From NCBI GenBank assembly GCA_026929865.2, contig CM049408.1, positions 25,995,001 to 26,059,000 on the forward strand: DNA of 64,000 nucleotides, given 5' to 3'. The first letter of the stretch is position 1. Each line of letters opens with the position of its first letter. Position numbers and translations under genes: made by a program. This document shows positions 28,083 through 47,600 of the stretch, one piece after another. The notes under the pieces are model-generated. The model ran no database searches. It saw only the letters and a list, made by a program, of their open reading frames with translations, and had not been told where the DNA came from. This stretch comes from Hyperoplus lanceolatus (taxonomy: Eukaryota; Chordata; Actinopteri; Uranoscopiformes; Ammodytidae).

Positions 28083-30177
28083 GGTTTTCACATCTTCATA
28101 TTATAGGAACAACCCTAATTTCAAATGGACTCGTATCTAAAAAATAACCTAATTACATAATTGTATACTCTCATCGTGACAAAAAAGACACATTTAAAAA
28201 AGTAGTATGTATGCATAACAGCAAAAAGCTAATGCTTTTAAATCTTGCCTTCAGCATTGAAGGTCTGATTGAGACCCAGCTTCACATGCATTCAACGGCC
28301 AGTAGGGAGCGATGTGTCTTTAGTTAACCACCACAAGAGCCCGTAAAGGGGAGGATGACATTTCTCTTCAATGCTACTCATTTTAGTTCATATAAACTTT
28401 AGACTTTGTTTCAAACGACCTGTAGCTTTGCGTATTGCTGAAATATCCAAACCATTATTTGATTAATTGCCATCAAAAGGATTTTTTCCAACATTACCAT
28501 TGACATATTAGAAGTGAAAACCCTAGTAAGCGTTTCACTTATAGCAATTTTATATTATTATATTAGGCTACTATAAAGGGTGTTTCAGGTGATACAATAA
28601 TCATGTTAATGTTAAATTTTGAGTTTTAGGGTTAAAATCAAACCCTGTAGATGAAGATGGCTACTGGTTTGTGTAACCTAACATTCATATTCAGCCACTA
28701 GTGTTGATGTTGGACAGGTTGTTACATGTCGAAAGGAACTCATAATAATATCACAAAAACACTGGAGAAAAAAAAATCCTTGTTAAACGGGGGGGGGGGG
28801 GGGGGGGGAGGGGGGATTTTCACGTGACAGCAAAGTGCCTTCTAAGTTGAAAAGCATCATTGTTCTTCTTATGCTTCAAACAGTGGCCCCTCCAGCCACA
28901 CCGCCCCAGGTAATGACAAACAAGAGTTAATTGAAGTGTGTTACACAAACACATCCGGCCTCTTCCCGTCACATAACGGGCACTTTAGAGGAAGCATTAG
29001 CAATAGTTTTTCAAAGGTTAGAGAAGCTGAGCTGTTTCCTAAATTGGTGACGTAGGCCTGTAATTTGTAGGGGCTTTTTAGAACTGTATAGCAGACGCAT
29101 AGTAGACTTACATTTAGTCTGAGTGCAACCCTTTAGATTTTCAGACCTTCAAATCAGGACCCACCATCACTTTAAATTACTTTTATGCTTCTTTTCTTAA
29201 CAGTATAATTTGGGTTTTTATACTGCCATTTTGTACAGGTGGTCTGGGACATGTAAGTAGTGAGGGGTTACGAGTATAGGGGTCCTATAGGGGTCCTATA
29301 TGCATTTCTTAAGCCACAGGAGAATAAATACACAAGTGCACTACTTTATTTTTTGTCCATTTCTTTGTGAAAGGTTATTTAATTTGTTCCTATGTCTCAA
29401 TATTATGTTTGTTGTAGTTCATAGTTAGCATCAGGATTGTAATGTTACAGTAGATGGTTGCAGCGAAAAGGCTTAATTGTGAGATTGATGTAACCTCAGC
29501 TTTACATATAGAGCAGTCGTTATGCAAAGCCACGACCAGAGTGCTTTCAGTTATGATCAGTGGTGTGTTCACTGTTCAATTACAGAGAGTTTGTGACAGA
29601 AAGACATACAAACAGAAACTTTTTTTAATGTTTATTTCTAACACTTGAATGTGTTGTAGAATCAAACAGAGTTTTTATAAAGGTTTTCATCCTGTTTGCT
29701 GCTTATTTTTGCTTCAAACCTATTTGATAAGTTTTAAATATGGGCGGGTTGGTAGCTATACATACATAATAAAGAGGTATGTTTTTTGTATTTTAAAAGG
29801 CGTCTATAAATTCTCAGAACAGGAGGGGTTAGCAAGGGAGCGTTGCAATCTAGAACTTTCACCACTAGATGAGGCCAAAAATACACATTATTACACACTT
29901 CACCCTTTTAAACATGACATTCGACTGAATATTTGACAAATAAAAATATATAAAATAATGACAAAAAAATCTAAAATTTGATTATTTTACAGTGCTTTGG
30001 CATGCTTTGCTTTCTTGCCTTTTACCTGAAGTTTGTTGGTCATTGTTCTGTTTGTTTTCTGGTTCAAGTCTGTCTTAGTTTTATTCATGAAGGCAAAATA
30101 TTCTCTTGCAGATCCTTTATTTTATGCAGAATTTATGCTGTTCTTTGCACCTTTACCTGTGTGAATGGTGCCACCTT
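28083..30177. other. Intergenic sequence between mtarc1 and hhipl2
   Basis: The two genes are convergent here. No coding exon is recognised. The stretch contains the poly-G run at 28.8 kb and AT-rich sequence. TTTATT at 30116-30121 (AATAAA on the minus strand) is a possible hhipl2 polyadenylation signal 57 nt past its stop. Confidence 0.4.
28789..28815 (+). repeat. Poly-G run (20 G, A, 6 G)
   Basis: Uninterrupted G from 28789 to 28808, one A, then six G. It could form G-quadruplex structure. Its exact length in an assembly is often unreliable. Confidence 0.9.
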
Positions 30178-38016
<7,839 letters not shown>

Positions 38017-38390
38017 ACTTGCCGTCTGCCCCCGAACGAATTCAACTGTTTGCTCCCCTTTATGTATGAGCCAGAGAGGATAGGGTAAGTGAACTTGCAT
38101 GCACGTGGCTACCCCTGTTACGCGTGCGCAAATAGGCTACTTTATGTGGACAAGCGTCTCCAACTAGTGATCAGAAAACACGCACCTTGTCGCCAGCTCT
38201 GTCTCACATTGGGCCGATAAGCAGCAATTAAAAAAACAAAACATTCGGAATGGCGGTAAAGTTAATTGGATTTATCCTATAGGCCTATATATCTTATTCT
38301 CCGCCTAGAACATTGGTCTTCTCCCCCGCCGTCAAATTGAATTAAAAAAAATATAAATACATTTCTCATATGGTGTTAGTGTCGGAGGTC

Positions 38391-38495
38391 TCCAAGGTCT
38401 TGAGCTCTCTGCAAGTCACTTCCTTATCTGCCCCATTTCATCTCTCTCTCCAAATCGGTCTAATAAAGCCGAGATACCCCTCCCCCCTCAAAAAA
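38391..38495 (+). mobile_element. Decayed SINE 3' part
   Basis: 'gcaagtcacttccttatctgccccatt...ctaataaagcc' matches the body and tail pattern of the SINE at 21.4 kb (TGTCACTCCCCTCTCTGCCCCATT, AATAAAGC). No tRNA head remains. It lies upstream of hhipl2. Confidence 0.55.
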
Positions 38496-38778
38496 GAATA
38501 CATTCTCAGTGCAAATTGGCAAAGAAATACGCAGACACACTGCAAAGGTGTAGAGGAATGCAAATGTCAACAGACGTACCACATAACTATAATTTTGTCT
38601 CACATAATGTACATGTAAAAGCGCCTCTAGGCTGCGTGCCATTTGTGCAACAACTGGTGGTTCATCCTATAGATCTACTGTCCCGGCATGTCAACCCTCA
38701 TTTGAATATAACAATACAGGTGTATGTCATTTTGTAATGGAATGGTGCCAGGAGAAAATTGCATCTTGCATATGTGAT

Positions 38779-40241
38779 CAGGGCCGGCGGTAGCCAGGGG
38801 CCAGGGTGGGCCGTGCCCACCCAAATGTGAGCTGTGCCCACCCAATCAAAAAAAAAATTTTTTTTTTTTTTTTTTTTTTTAGGTGGAAGTCCAGACCCAC
38901 TATCGGATGGACCTGTTCATTCGCTGTACAAGAAAATGTCAAATAAAATTCAGACAATTAATTAATACTAAAGAATATACCATTACCATGCATTGGTTCT
39001 AATTGTATTATTGGGTGGGCAGGACAGCCTGCCTCCAAGTTACCCACCCGCTTACAGTGGTCACTGGTCAGCAGCGCCGGCCCGAGGCATAAGCGAAATG
39101 AGCGGTTGCTTAGGGTCCCGACTGCCAGGGCCCCCCCCCCCCAATTTTTTTTTAGTTTGTGTGTTTGATATCAACATCATATTATGTGAATGTAAATTAT
39201 CATACAATAAAAGGAATACAATGTTTTGGTAGATAGTTAATATCTTAATAATTGAATCAGTTCATCTGGGAGGTAATCCGAGGTTAACTAATCACGTCAC
39301 GTTCAAGTCCATGGCATGCACAGTGTGTATTGAGTTTATTTAAAAATATTTGAAAATGGGGCTGCCCTCAGTTGCCCATGCACTGAGTAGGCCTATAGTC
39401 TATAGCCTATTTCAGCCTCGTCTGTGGGAAAAAAAGATAACTGGACAACAGAGTTATTCTGCTTCGTTCCTCTCACTGCATTTAAATTAATTCATTATAT
39501 TACAGAAAAATATGTCCCGTAAAAGAAAAAGAGCTCCAAGCCCAACCCAGAGGACCCTGCATAATATTTTATTTCTAATTTATATTTCTATGGAAAATCC
39601 ATGTGTCTTTCTTCAATAGCTTCTAATTCATCCGACCCAGTGTCTCCAAATTATTTGTTCACACAAAATTCCTCAGATTTAGCCTCTTAATTTTCCTCTC
39701 AAAGTGCACCAGATTCATGCATTTCACTTTAAAAAGGTAAAAAAAATCAATCTCCAGTGGGGAAGGGCCTACCCCCGTACCCCCCTAGCAGGGTCGTGAC
39801 CTCGGCTGGCTACTATTTTCACCCAGCTGGACATCAGAGGCAATAGTGGAAAGTAGTGTGTATACTATATAGCTCTGGACTACCACCATCCAGGTTGCCC
39901 AGTCCCAAAGCTTTCTCTTCAATCAGCTCAGGCTGCCTACAATTTAAAAAAAAGATACATTATGTTGTATATAATGTATATTATATGTTATTCATAAACA
40001 TTTGGGGAAAAAAACATGCAAGAGTCAAATCTCCCACACAGCAACACTCAAAGTTAATTTGCATATTGTGTTCTACACAATTCACAGTAAATGTGCCAAA
40101 AAGCAGACGCAGAGATCTTACAAGGGCTAAAAATTTCGGCTCGCCCGCCCTACGCGCCCTCGCATCTTCGGCCTCTCTGCCCGGTGTGCCCACCCAAAAT
40201 TTCTACAGGCCCACCCAAATCTAACTGTAGAACCGGGCCTG
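38779..40241. mobile_element. hAT-type DNA element inside the tandem repeat
   Basis: The flanking duplication TATGTGAT is at 38771-38778 and 40242-40249. Ends are CAGGGCCGGCGG and, inverted, CAGGCCCGGTTC. The left part holds repeated 'GTGCCCACCC'. A second hAT-like left end (CAGCGCCGGCCCGAGG) begins at about 39071 inside it. An ATG near 39512 opens a short basic stretch (MSRKRKRAPSPTQRTL) that could be the N-terminus of a broken transposase. Confidence 0.85.
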
Positions 40242-40386
40242 TATGTGATCAAGACCAAGAACAATCTGCAATTAAGATTTAAAAACAACTTTAATCTGGA
40301 GCTAGGCCTACAAAAAAAAAGGAGAAAAATAAAAATAATTTTTTTGATCAACTTAATTTTCTTTATTGGATCCCAAACATATTACA

Positions 40387-41311
40387 CAGGGCTGTACGCT
40401 TATTTTTTTAGGTGGTAGCACTGGTGCTAGCAAGCAAAAAAATTCAGTAGCACAAAAATAAATTTGGTAGCACACAAAGTATGATCGAAAACTTGCATAA
40501 CCTTAACCCTTGCATTTTGCTCTAATTACCTTTGAGCATGTTATCTTGGTCTCATTTGAGATTCTCAATTAATATTATATCCTAGAGTGTGCAGTAATAA
40601 TTATGGAAAAATTAATAGGGGTGCACTGATTGCAATTTAGACAAAAGAATCTAACCTGCCAATTGCAATTTTTTGTTGATTCAGAATTATTATTATTATA
40701 ATGTCCTTCTGTTAATTAAAACCAAACTTTAAAACATTGAACATAGCCTATTAAATAAATAAGTATACATATTGGTACAATTTAGGATAAATTAAATAGG
40801 TTGTTGTGAATGTGTTGGGAGTAGATTTTCAGTGGCTTATTTCAAGCTAGAAAAAAGCGCTAACTTCCTGTTCTTACCGGCTTCAAAATAAAAGTCAACT
40901 CACGTTTGGCTAGTAACAGGCTTTTAATGTGAAGGCGCACAGGAAATGTTCTATTTGTACACACGCTAACTTAACTGCGGTAATGTGCCGTCTCCTTACG
41001 GATATTACCATTTGGTAAGGTTTTTATACCTAGAATCGCTGCACGAGCACAGATCCCAGGACACACATCTTTCACCAGCCAAAGTGGAGGGTGGACTCAA
41101 TAACTTACTTGCCTAAGTCTACATTTACCCCCATTTGGAGTGTTAATGTAGAGCACTCTAAGCAGTGTTGTGCAGCGCTCCTCTGTGTTTCAAAGACAGC
41201 CTCTCCTCATTAGCAGCCTGTCGCACAAGTGCGAATGGACTTGTATTCATCATCGCACGTGATCAATTTCAGTAGCAAATGCGATCAAAACTGTCGCACT
41301 GTACAGCCCTG
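40387..41311. mobile_element. hAT-like DNA element with CAGGGCTGTAC ends
   Basis: The inverted ends CAGGGCTGTACGC and CAGGGCTGTACAG bound 925 bp without a recognised ORF. The repeat copy at about 42310 shows the uninterrupted target (cccaaacatattacataac). The visible duplication is TTACA (40382-40386, 41312-41316), shorter than the usual 8 bp, so the superfamily is tentative. Confidence 0.75.
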
Positions 41312-41750
41312 TTACATGACATCAACAAGGTTTCCTCAAAGGACTTTTTTCAGCAGAGAGAGCATTTAACATATATTATAATAATTTAGTCAGTATACTC
41401 TATAACACATAAACTATCCAAGCTGCGTGCCATTTGTGAAGCAACTGTTGGTTCATCCTATTATATCTACTGTCTCGGCATGTCAACCCTCATTTGAATA
41501 TAACAGTACAGGTGTTTGTCATTTTGTAATGGAATGGTTCCAGGAGAAAATGACATCAGCATCCATTCCGACCCTTGTGCTTATACAACGCATATGTGAT
41601 CAAGACCAAGAACAATCTAACAACATTGATATGTCCCTATGATTTAGATGGTAGATGGTTTATTATCAAAAGTATGTAAATACAAAGTTTTGTAATCCGG
41701 GAATTATTTGCTTTAAGTGCACTGCAATTAAGATTTAAAAACAACTTTTG

Positions 41751-42016
41751 GGGCGACTGTGGCTCAGTTGGTAGAGCGGGTCGGCCGATGATCAAAGGGT
41801 TGGAGGTTCGATCCCCACCCTGCCACCTGTGTCATAGTTGTTGTGTCCTTGGGCAAGACTCTTCACCCACCTTCCCTGGTGTGAATGTCGATAGTTAGCC
41901 TGCTATCGGTGTATGAATGTGTGTGTGAATGGTAACGTGGGAAAGGAAAACAGGTCTCTCTTGCAAAAGTGTCTTCGATCTCAATGGGATATACCTGTAA
42001 TAATAATAATAATAAT
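41751..42016 (+). mobile_element. tRNA-derived SINE of a second family
   Basis: The head has an A-box (GTGGCTCAGTTGGTAGAGCG) and a B-box (GGTTCGATCCC). A body then reads 'TTGGGCAAGACTCTTCACCC', and the tail 'gtctctcttgcaaaag...ctcaatgggatatacc' ends in (TAA)n. The body differs from the 21.4-kb SINE family. It sits in the second copy of the tandem repeat; the copy at about 42213 shows the uninterrupted target. Confidence 0.8.
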
Positions 42017-42887
42017 TTATTAACTCAATTTTCTTTATTGAATTCCGACCCTTGTGCTTATACAACGCATATGTGATCAAGACCAAGAACAATCTAACAA
42101 CATTGATATGTCCCTATGATTTAGATGGTAGATGGTTTATTATCAAAAGTATGTAAATACAAAGTTTTGTAATCCGGGAATTATTTGCTTTAAGTGCACT
42201 GCAATTAAGATTTAAAAAACAACTTTAATATGGAACTAAAGGCCCATTTTAAAAAAAAGGGGAAAAAATAAAACCATTTTTTTTTATTAACTCAACTTTC
42301 TTTATTGAATCCCAAACATATTACATAACATCAACAAGGTTTCCTAAAATTATTTTTTTCAGCAGAGAGAGCATTTGACATATATTATAAGAATTTAGTC
42401 AGTATGCTCTTTATCACATCAACTATCCAGGCTGCGTGCCATTTGTACAACAACTGGTGGTTCACCCTATAGTTGTACTGTCCCGGCATGTCAACCCTCA
42501 TTTGAATATAACAGTACAGGTGTTTGTTATTTTGTAATGGAATGGTGCCAGGAGAAAATGACATCATCATCCGACCCCTGTGCTTATACAATACATATGT
42601 GATCAAGACCAAGAACAATCTAACAACATTGATATGTTGGTATGATTTTGATGGTAGATTTATTATCAAATGTATATAAAAACTTTGTAATCCAGGAAAG
42701 TAATCCTTTTGCTTTACAGAAAAATATATTTTCAGCAGAGGGAGCATCTCACATGTTCAATTTCCTTATCAATTAAGTCAGTAGTTAAGAGTCTATATTG
42801 TTAAAAGTCTTAACAATATACCCACACAAATCAAATATATGGCATCAAATTGCATAAGACTTTTGCTATTTTTCCCTGAAGGCAATG

Positions 42888-43124
42888 ATGGATCACTACC
42901 TGTGTGTCAAGAGGAAGTATGCATCTCTAGAAAGAGACAGAAAGAGACATGATAATAACTTAACCTTGGACCTGCATTATCAGCTGATCTTGAGGCCCTG
43001 TATTGAAGAGTATCCCGATGTAACATTCCTGTTTCAAGAATTTCAGTTTTGTGCTTCTGAGCTTCATATTCCTGAATTAATTTGTGTTTATGTGATAACA
43101 CTTAGAAGACCTTGGGCCAGCTAA
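42888..43124 (+). CDS. Isolated 78-codon ORF, function unknown
   Basis: ATG at 42888 opens MDHYLCVKRKYASLERDRKR and continues to a TAG stop. There is no recognised domain and no splice partner; the composition is ordinary protein-like (basic start, hydrophobic end). It lies next to the repeat nest, so it may be a fragment of a repeat or a chance ORF. Confidence 0.15.
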   Translation: MDHYLCVKRKYASLERDRKRHDNNLTLDLHYQLILRPCIEEYPDVTFLFQEFQFCASELHIPELICVYVITLRRPWAS

Positions 43125-43620
43125 AGTTTCTTGTTTAAAAAAAATTAAAACTGTTTATATTGCACAGAGTGGAATAAATGTGTGTGTGAACAGGGGCACA
43201 GAAGCTTATTTGGGCCTCAGGACCCCTTTATTGGGGATTTAGACTAAACAATTTAAAGGGGATACATGTGTAGTTATATGTGTAGAATCTCAATTCCAAA
43301 TGGTTTATAACCGTGGTATTTGCCCAACAGACTCTAACTTTCTCAAATAATTAACATGACATGTATTTCTCTTCATCATAGATAAGGTAATGTAGTACAT
43401 ACACACAAAGAAAAAGAAAAGAAAAGAAACAAAACGTACAACTTACTGTATCCAGCAGATGGCAGCAACAAACCTACGCATGCGTCTAACAGTTGATACG
43501 GAAGCGGAACTTCGTCATTTCTTAATATTTTACATTTGTTTTGGTGAGGGGGGGAAAAGGGTCAAGTTACCGAGAATGAAAACACAGAACATCCGATTGG
43601 TTGCTTTAGCTTAAAATCTT

Positions 43621-43800
43621 TCAAGATTCAAAGATTGTTTATTGGTCATTGTTGGCCACATAAATGATTGAGTCTCAGCCTCCCTTCAACAATGCAACAT
43701 AATAAAGAAAAGAAAAAAACAAATGTATGAAGAGAAACACACAATTGAAGAAAGAATCTCAGACCTAAATCAACACAAACATAGAACAAGGGTGCAATAC
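43621..43800 (+). repeat. LINE-type 3' tail
   Basis: 'TCAAGATTCAAAGATTGTTT' followed by 'attggtcattgttggcca' and an A-rich region. Similar in style to the tail at 36.2 kb. It lies between the repeat nest and the dcaf10 promoter. Confidence 0.45.
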
Positions 43801-44045
43801 AATTTTAAAAGATTGGGATCAAGAGTGTAAGCCTATAGCGTGTTAAATGCAATTGAATGAACAACTTATTTCTAGGCTATTTTAAATTGTCTTTGTAATG
43901 TGTGTGTTTATCTAAGTCTTCACTTGTATGTTCCTTTTTATACATTTTCATACCAGTTTTGCCAACGACTTCTGCTGTAATTGGTGTTCATATGACTATC
44001 TTGAATCTCTTGGAACTTGGACAAATTAATCACAAATATTTTTAT

Positions 44046-44600
44046 TCACGCGTTTATTTTGAAGGCTAAACGTGCTCTCTTCCGCTCGCGTGCTATCTAA
44101 CCGCGTGGAGTTTGACTCGCGGCGATAAGGCGCTGCCAAGTCCTGACAACAAAATATAATTCCCCCTAACGAACGCAACAAACAATGCAGCTCAAAACCC
44201 TCCACCATGGCGTCTTTATGAATGGGAGGGAGACTCGGTTTGTTGCTCGGAAGGCTACCGGGGCTCTGTAACTTTTCACGCCGCTTGGCAGACACTCAAA
44301 GGCGGACTGCGCGGTCGCTACAATGAGTTCGGAGCACCAGAGCGACAGCGAGGACGCCAAAGAGTCGCAGGCGCAGGACAGGCCCCAAAACAGCGTCTCC
44401 GACAAAGAAGAGGACGCTGATATCGACGACTCATCGGATGTGGAAGATGACATACCTTCGCGTGGGTCGCCTACACCGGCTAGAAGCACTGGTGTTCGGC
44501 CGGGGCAGAGTCCGAGGTCCCCGGCTGCAGATGAGCGAGAGCCTGCCTCCTGTGAACCGACAACCGCGCCACAGACAGACACTAGCGGGGGCTCCTGTAT
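44046..44600 (+). promoter_or_regulatory. CpG-rich promoter and first exon of dcaf10
   Basis: CG dinucleotides are visibly dense from about 44046 through the first dcaf10 exon (for example CTCGCGGCGATAAGGCG), in contrast to the AT-rich flanks. No TATA box is seen. This fits a broadly expressed CpG-island promoter (inference). Confidence 0.55.
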
Positions 44601-47600
44601 CATGGGGAATAGCTTGTTTAACTGGATACAGGATAGGAAGATAAGACGCGGGGTGTTTGTGGACCCTGCTAGGGATAACTTCAGGAACATGACCAGTCTG
44701 TACTGCTCTATGAACCCCGCTGTGGAGTCTGTCAACCTCAGCACGCAGACACACGGAGCTGTGTTCAATCTGGAGTATTCACCGGACGGGTAAGACCATC
44801 ATCATCAACATATTGATATCACCGTCTACATTTAAGGCCTTTCACTATTGTTTACAGGGGTCACTTCCCACGTCCATGGAATTAAATGCTAATGCACTAA
44901 ATTGCCTAGAAAGTGCCCGAGTTGCTTCATCAAATTCACCCTCACTGCTTCCCATACAAATCTGTGAAGCTACATCAGCAGTTCTTTTGAAAGCAAACTC
45001 AAAACAAAACTTCTTTACATAACCTAATCATTGTCCTAAAAACGTCATTATCCTTATGGTTTCCCAAAGTATGCAGTCACTTTCAGACTGACTTCAAATG
45101 ATCAGTGTCTCTGATTTCACTATATGTGTTTGAGTAAAATAAACACATTTGTTTCGATCTGTAGACCTTTGACATTTCTCCCAAATTCCTATTAAAAATG
45201 TTGTCATTAAGAACATTTCCATCCACTTTTTAAAGAAATTTGACGCCGTCTTTTTAGCATTTTTCTCAGGCTGTATTCTCATAGAGGGTGTATTGTTGGA
45301 GGCAACTTTTGTTGCATGTTATGACCACACTTCCCTGACATTGTTGTGCATGTGATAATAAAGAACTTGCACTTGGGAAAGCCTGCAGCCCAGGGTGTTA
45401 AGCCTCGGCACTGTGAGCAAGTAGCAACAGCAGATGAAACTAAGAAGTAAATACTGCAGCCAACCAGGTCAAGCCCCATCCATTCTGGGTCACATTTTGT
45501 TAGGTGGGCTCATGTGACAGTCGCTCAAAACTCACTTGGCCCTTTACTGCAGAGTGAAAGTGCTTCTGTTAAACCTGCCCTGCTTTGCACCCCTACACCT
45601 CGGAGCCAAAATGAGTAAACTAACTACATTTAGATGGGACCACCAGGCACAGATTTAATTATCCTTTATCACAGTATTACAACATTGCTTATACTGCTTT
45701 TGCATTACACTCGGGGAGGTAGTGGAGTTTTAATCATTTAAACTATAATGTAATCAAATATCAGTTTGTTTGTTAAACTGCTTTTTCCAATAGACTATTT
45801 ATTTATTATATGATAAATTTATCATTTATCATTCATGCATTCAACTCTATACATGTACTCTAATTTCTCGTCCTGAATCTGATGGGGGATATTATAACTT
45901 ACCGTAATTGTGCCAGGTTTGTTATTTAACATGTCCAAACAGAATGTAATTGGTTCCTTCCCCCTCTCATATGATTTGGTCTGATTTGTGTTTCAGGTCG
46001 GTGCTGACTGTGGCCTGTGAGCAGACTGAGGTCCTTCTGTTTGATCCCATCTCCTCCAGACACATCAAGACCCTGACGGAGGCCCACGAGGACTGTGTCA
46101 ACAACATAAGGTGGGTTTGGACGAATGTTTACATGATGTCACCCCAAGCTAAAAGAATGGGCCACTAAATTGGTCACAGGAGGAAATGGGACAATCCATA
46201 TATTTTCATGTATTTAATTATATTTTTTATAATTTTTACAATATAATATAAGTATACATTTAGTTTTGTATTCCTGCTTTTATTTTATTATATGCTTTAA
46301 TTTGTGTATATGTGATATTGCTGTAGTGGAATAGCAATAAAAAAAAAACAAGTATTAACAAAAACTATTAAAAGGAAAAAGCTGCCATGTAGATCCATCT
46401 CTGCAGAGAATAACAAATAACAAGTTTCCCCTGCTGATTTTCTGTTTCCCTGCAGGTTTTTGGACAATCGTTTGTTTGCCACCTGCTCTGACGACACCAC
46501 CATTGCATTGTGGGATTTACGGAAGCTGAACTCCAAGGTTTGCTCACTGCACGGCCACGCCAGCTGGGTCAAGAACATCGAGTACGACACCAACACACGT
46601 CTCCTAGTAACGTCTGGCTTTGACGGCAACGTCATCACGTGGGACACAAACAGGTTTGTGTGTGTGTGAGAATAAATATGTTCTCTGTATATTGTAAATG
46701 TTAGGAAAAATATGAATATTTTTAAGGTGAATGTATCTTTATGTTCCCAGCACGTGTTATTTTTAGATGAGATTAGGTGATGAGATGAGGCGTGCTATGC
46801 TCTGGTTCTTATTACGCAATATGTATTTTGAACCAATCACGACAGTTCTCTGTCCGAAAATTCTATAAAAACAATAGACTGTTTCCTTGAAGACCATTTG
46901 CTATGGCCACGCCCACACAGTCCTGTCAAACGGTCTAGACAGTAGAAAAAAGTTTTTTAATATTTATGAACATTTCTTTTCAATCAAATGTTTGCCTGTT
47001 GTGAGCCTCCTGTCACTGTCCTTCCCCCCTTACAGATTCACAGAGGACGGCTGCCCGCACAAAAAGTTCTTCCACACGCGCTACCTGATGCGGATGCGTC
47101 TGACGCCCGACTGCTCCAAGATGCTGATCTCCACCTCCTCAGGCTACCTGCTCATCCTCCATGACCTGGACCTCACTCAGTCCCTGGAGGTGGGCAGCTA
47201 CCGCATGCTGCGGGCAAGACGGACATCCCTCACCTCAGGTAAGAGCCCTGTCTGTCTGGATGTAGAAAAACAATGCTCATATTTTTTTCACCTTTTAAAA
47301 CATTTTTTTTTTTAAATTAATTTTCATCAGATAAAAGACAAAGAAAGCCACATACAGTATCTCACAAAAGTGAGTACACCCCTCACATTTCTTCAAATAT
47401 TTCATTATATCTTTTCATGGGACAACACTGAATAAATGACACTTTGATACAATGTAAAGTAGCATGTGTACAGCTTATATAACAGTGTAAATTTACTGTC
47501 CCCTCAAAATAACTCGACACACAGCCATTAATGTCTAAACTGCCGGTTACAAAAGTGAGTACACCCCTGAGTTAAAATGTCCAAATTGGGCCCAAAGTGT

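Larger units (their letters stand above)
38629..42740. repeat. Imperfect tandem copies broken by transposons
   Basis: The phrase 'GCTGCGTGCCATTTGT' recurs at 38630, 41422 and 42429, each time followed by 'ggttca.cctat', 'catgtcaaccctcatttgaa' and 'aatggaatgg'. A second block ('tgtgatcaagaccaagaaca') recurs at about 40246, 41597, 42072 and 42599. Removing the two hAT insertions brings the first two copies about 390 bp apart. The repeat has no recognised coding content. Confidence 0.75.

Noticed and set aside
44166-44768. 200-codon minus-strand ORF antisense to dcaf10 exon 1
   Set aside because: Shadow of the GC-rich coding exon; no recognisable domain or conserved pattern.
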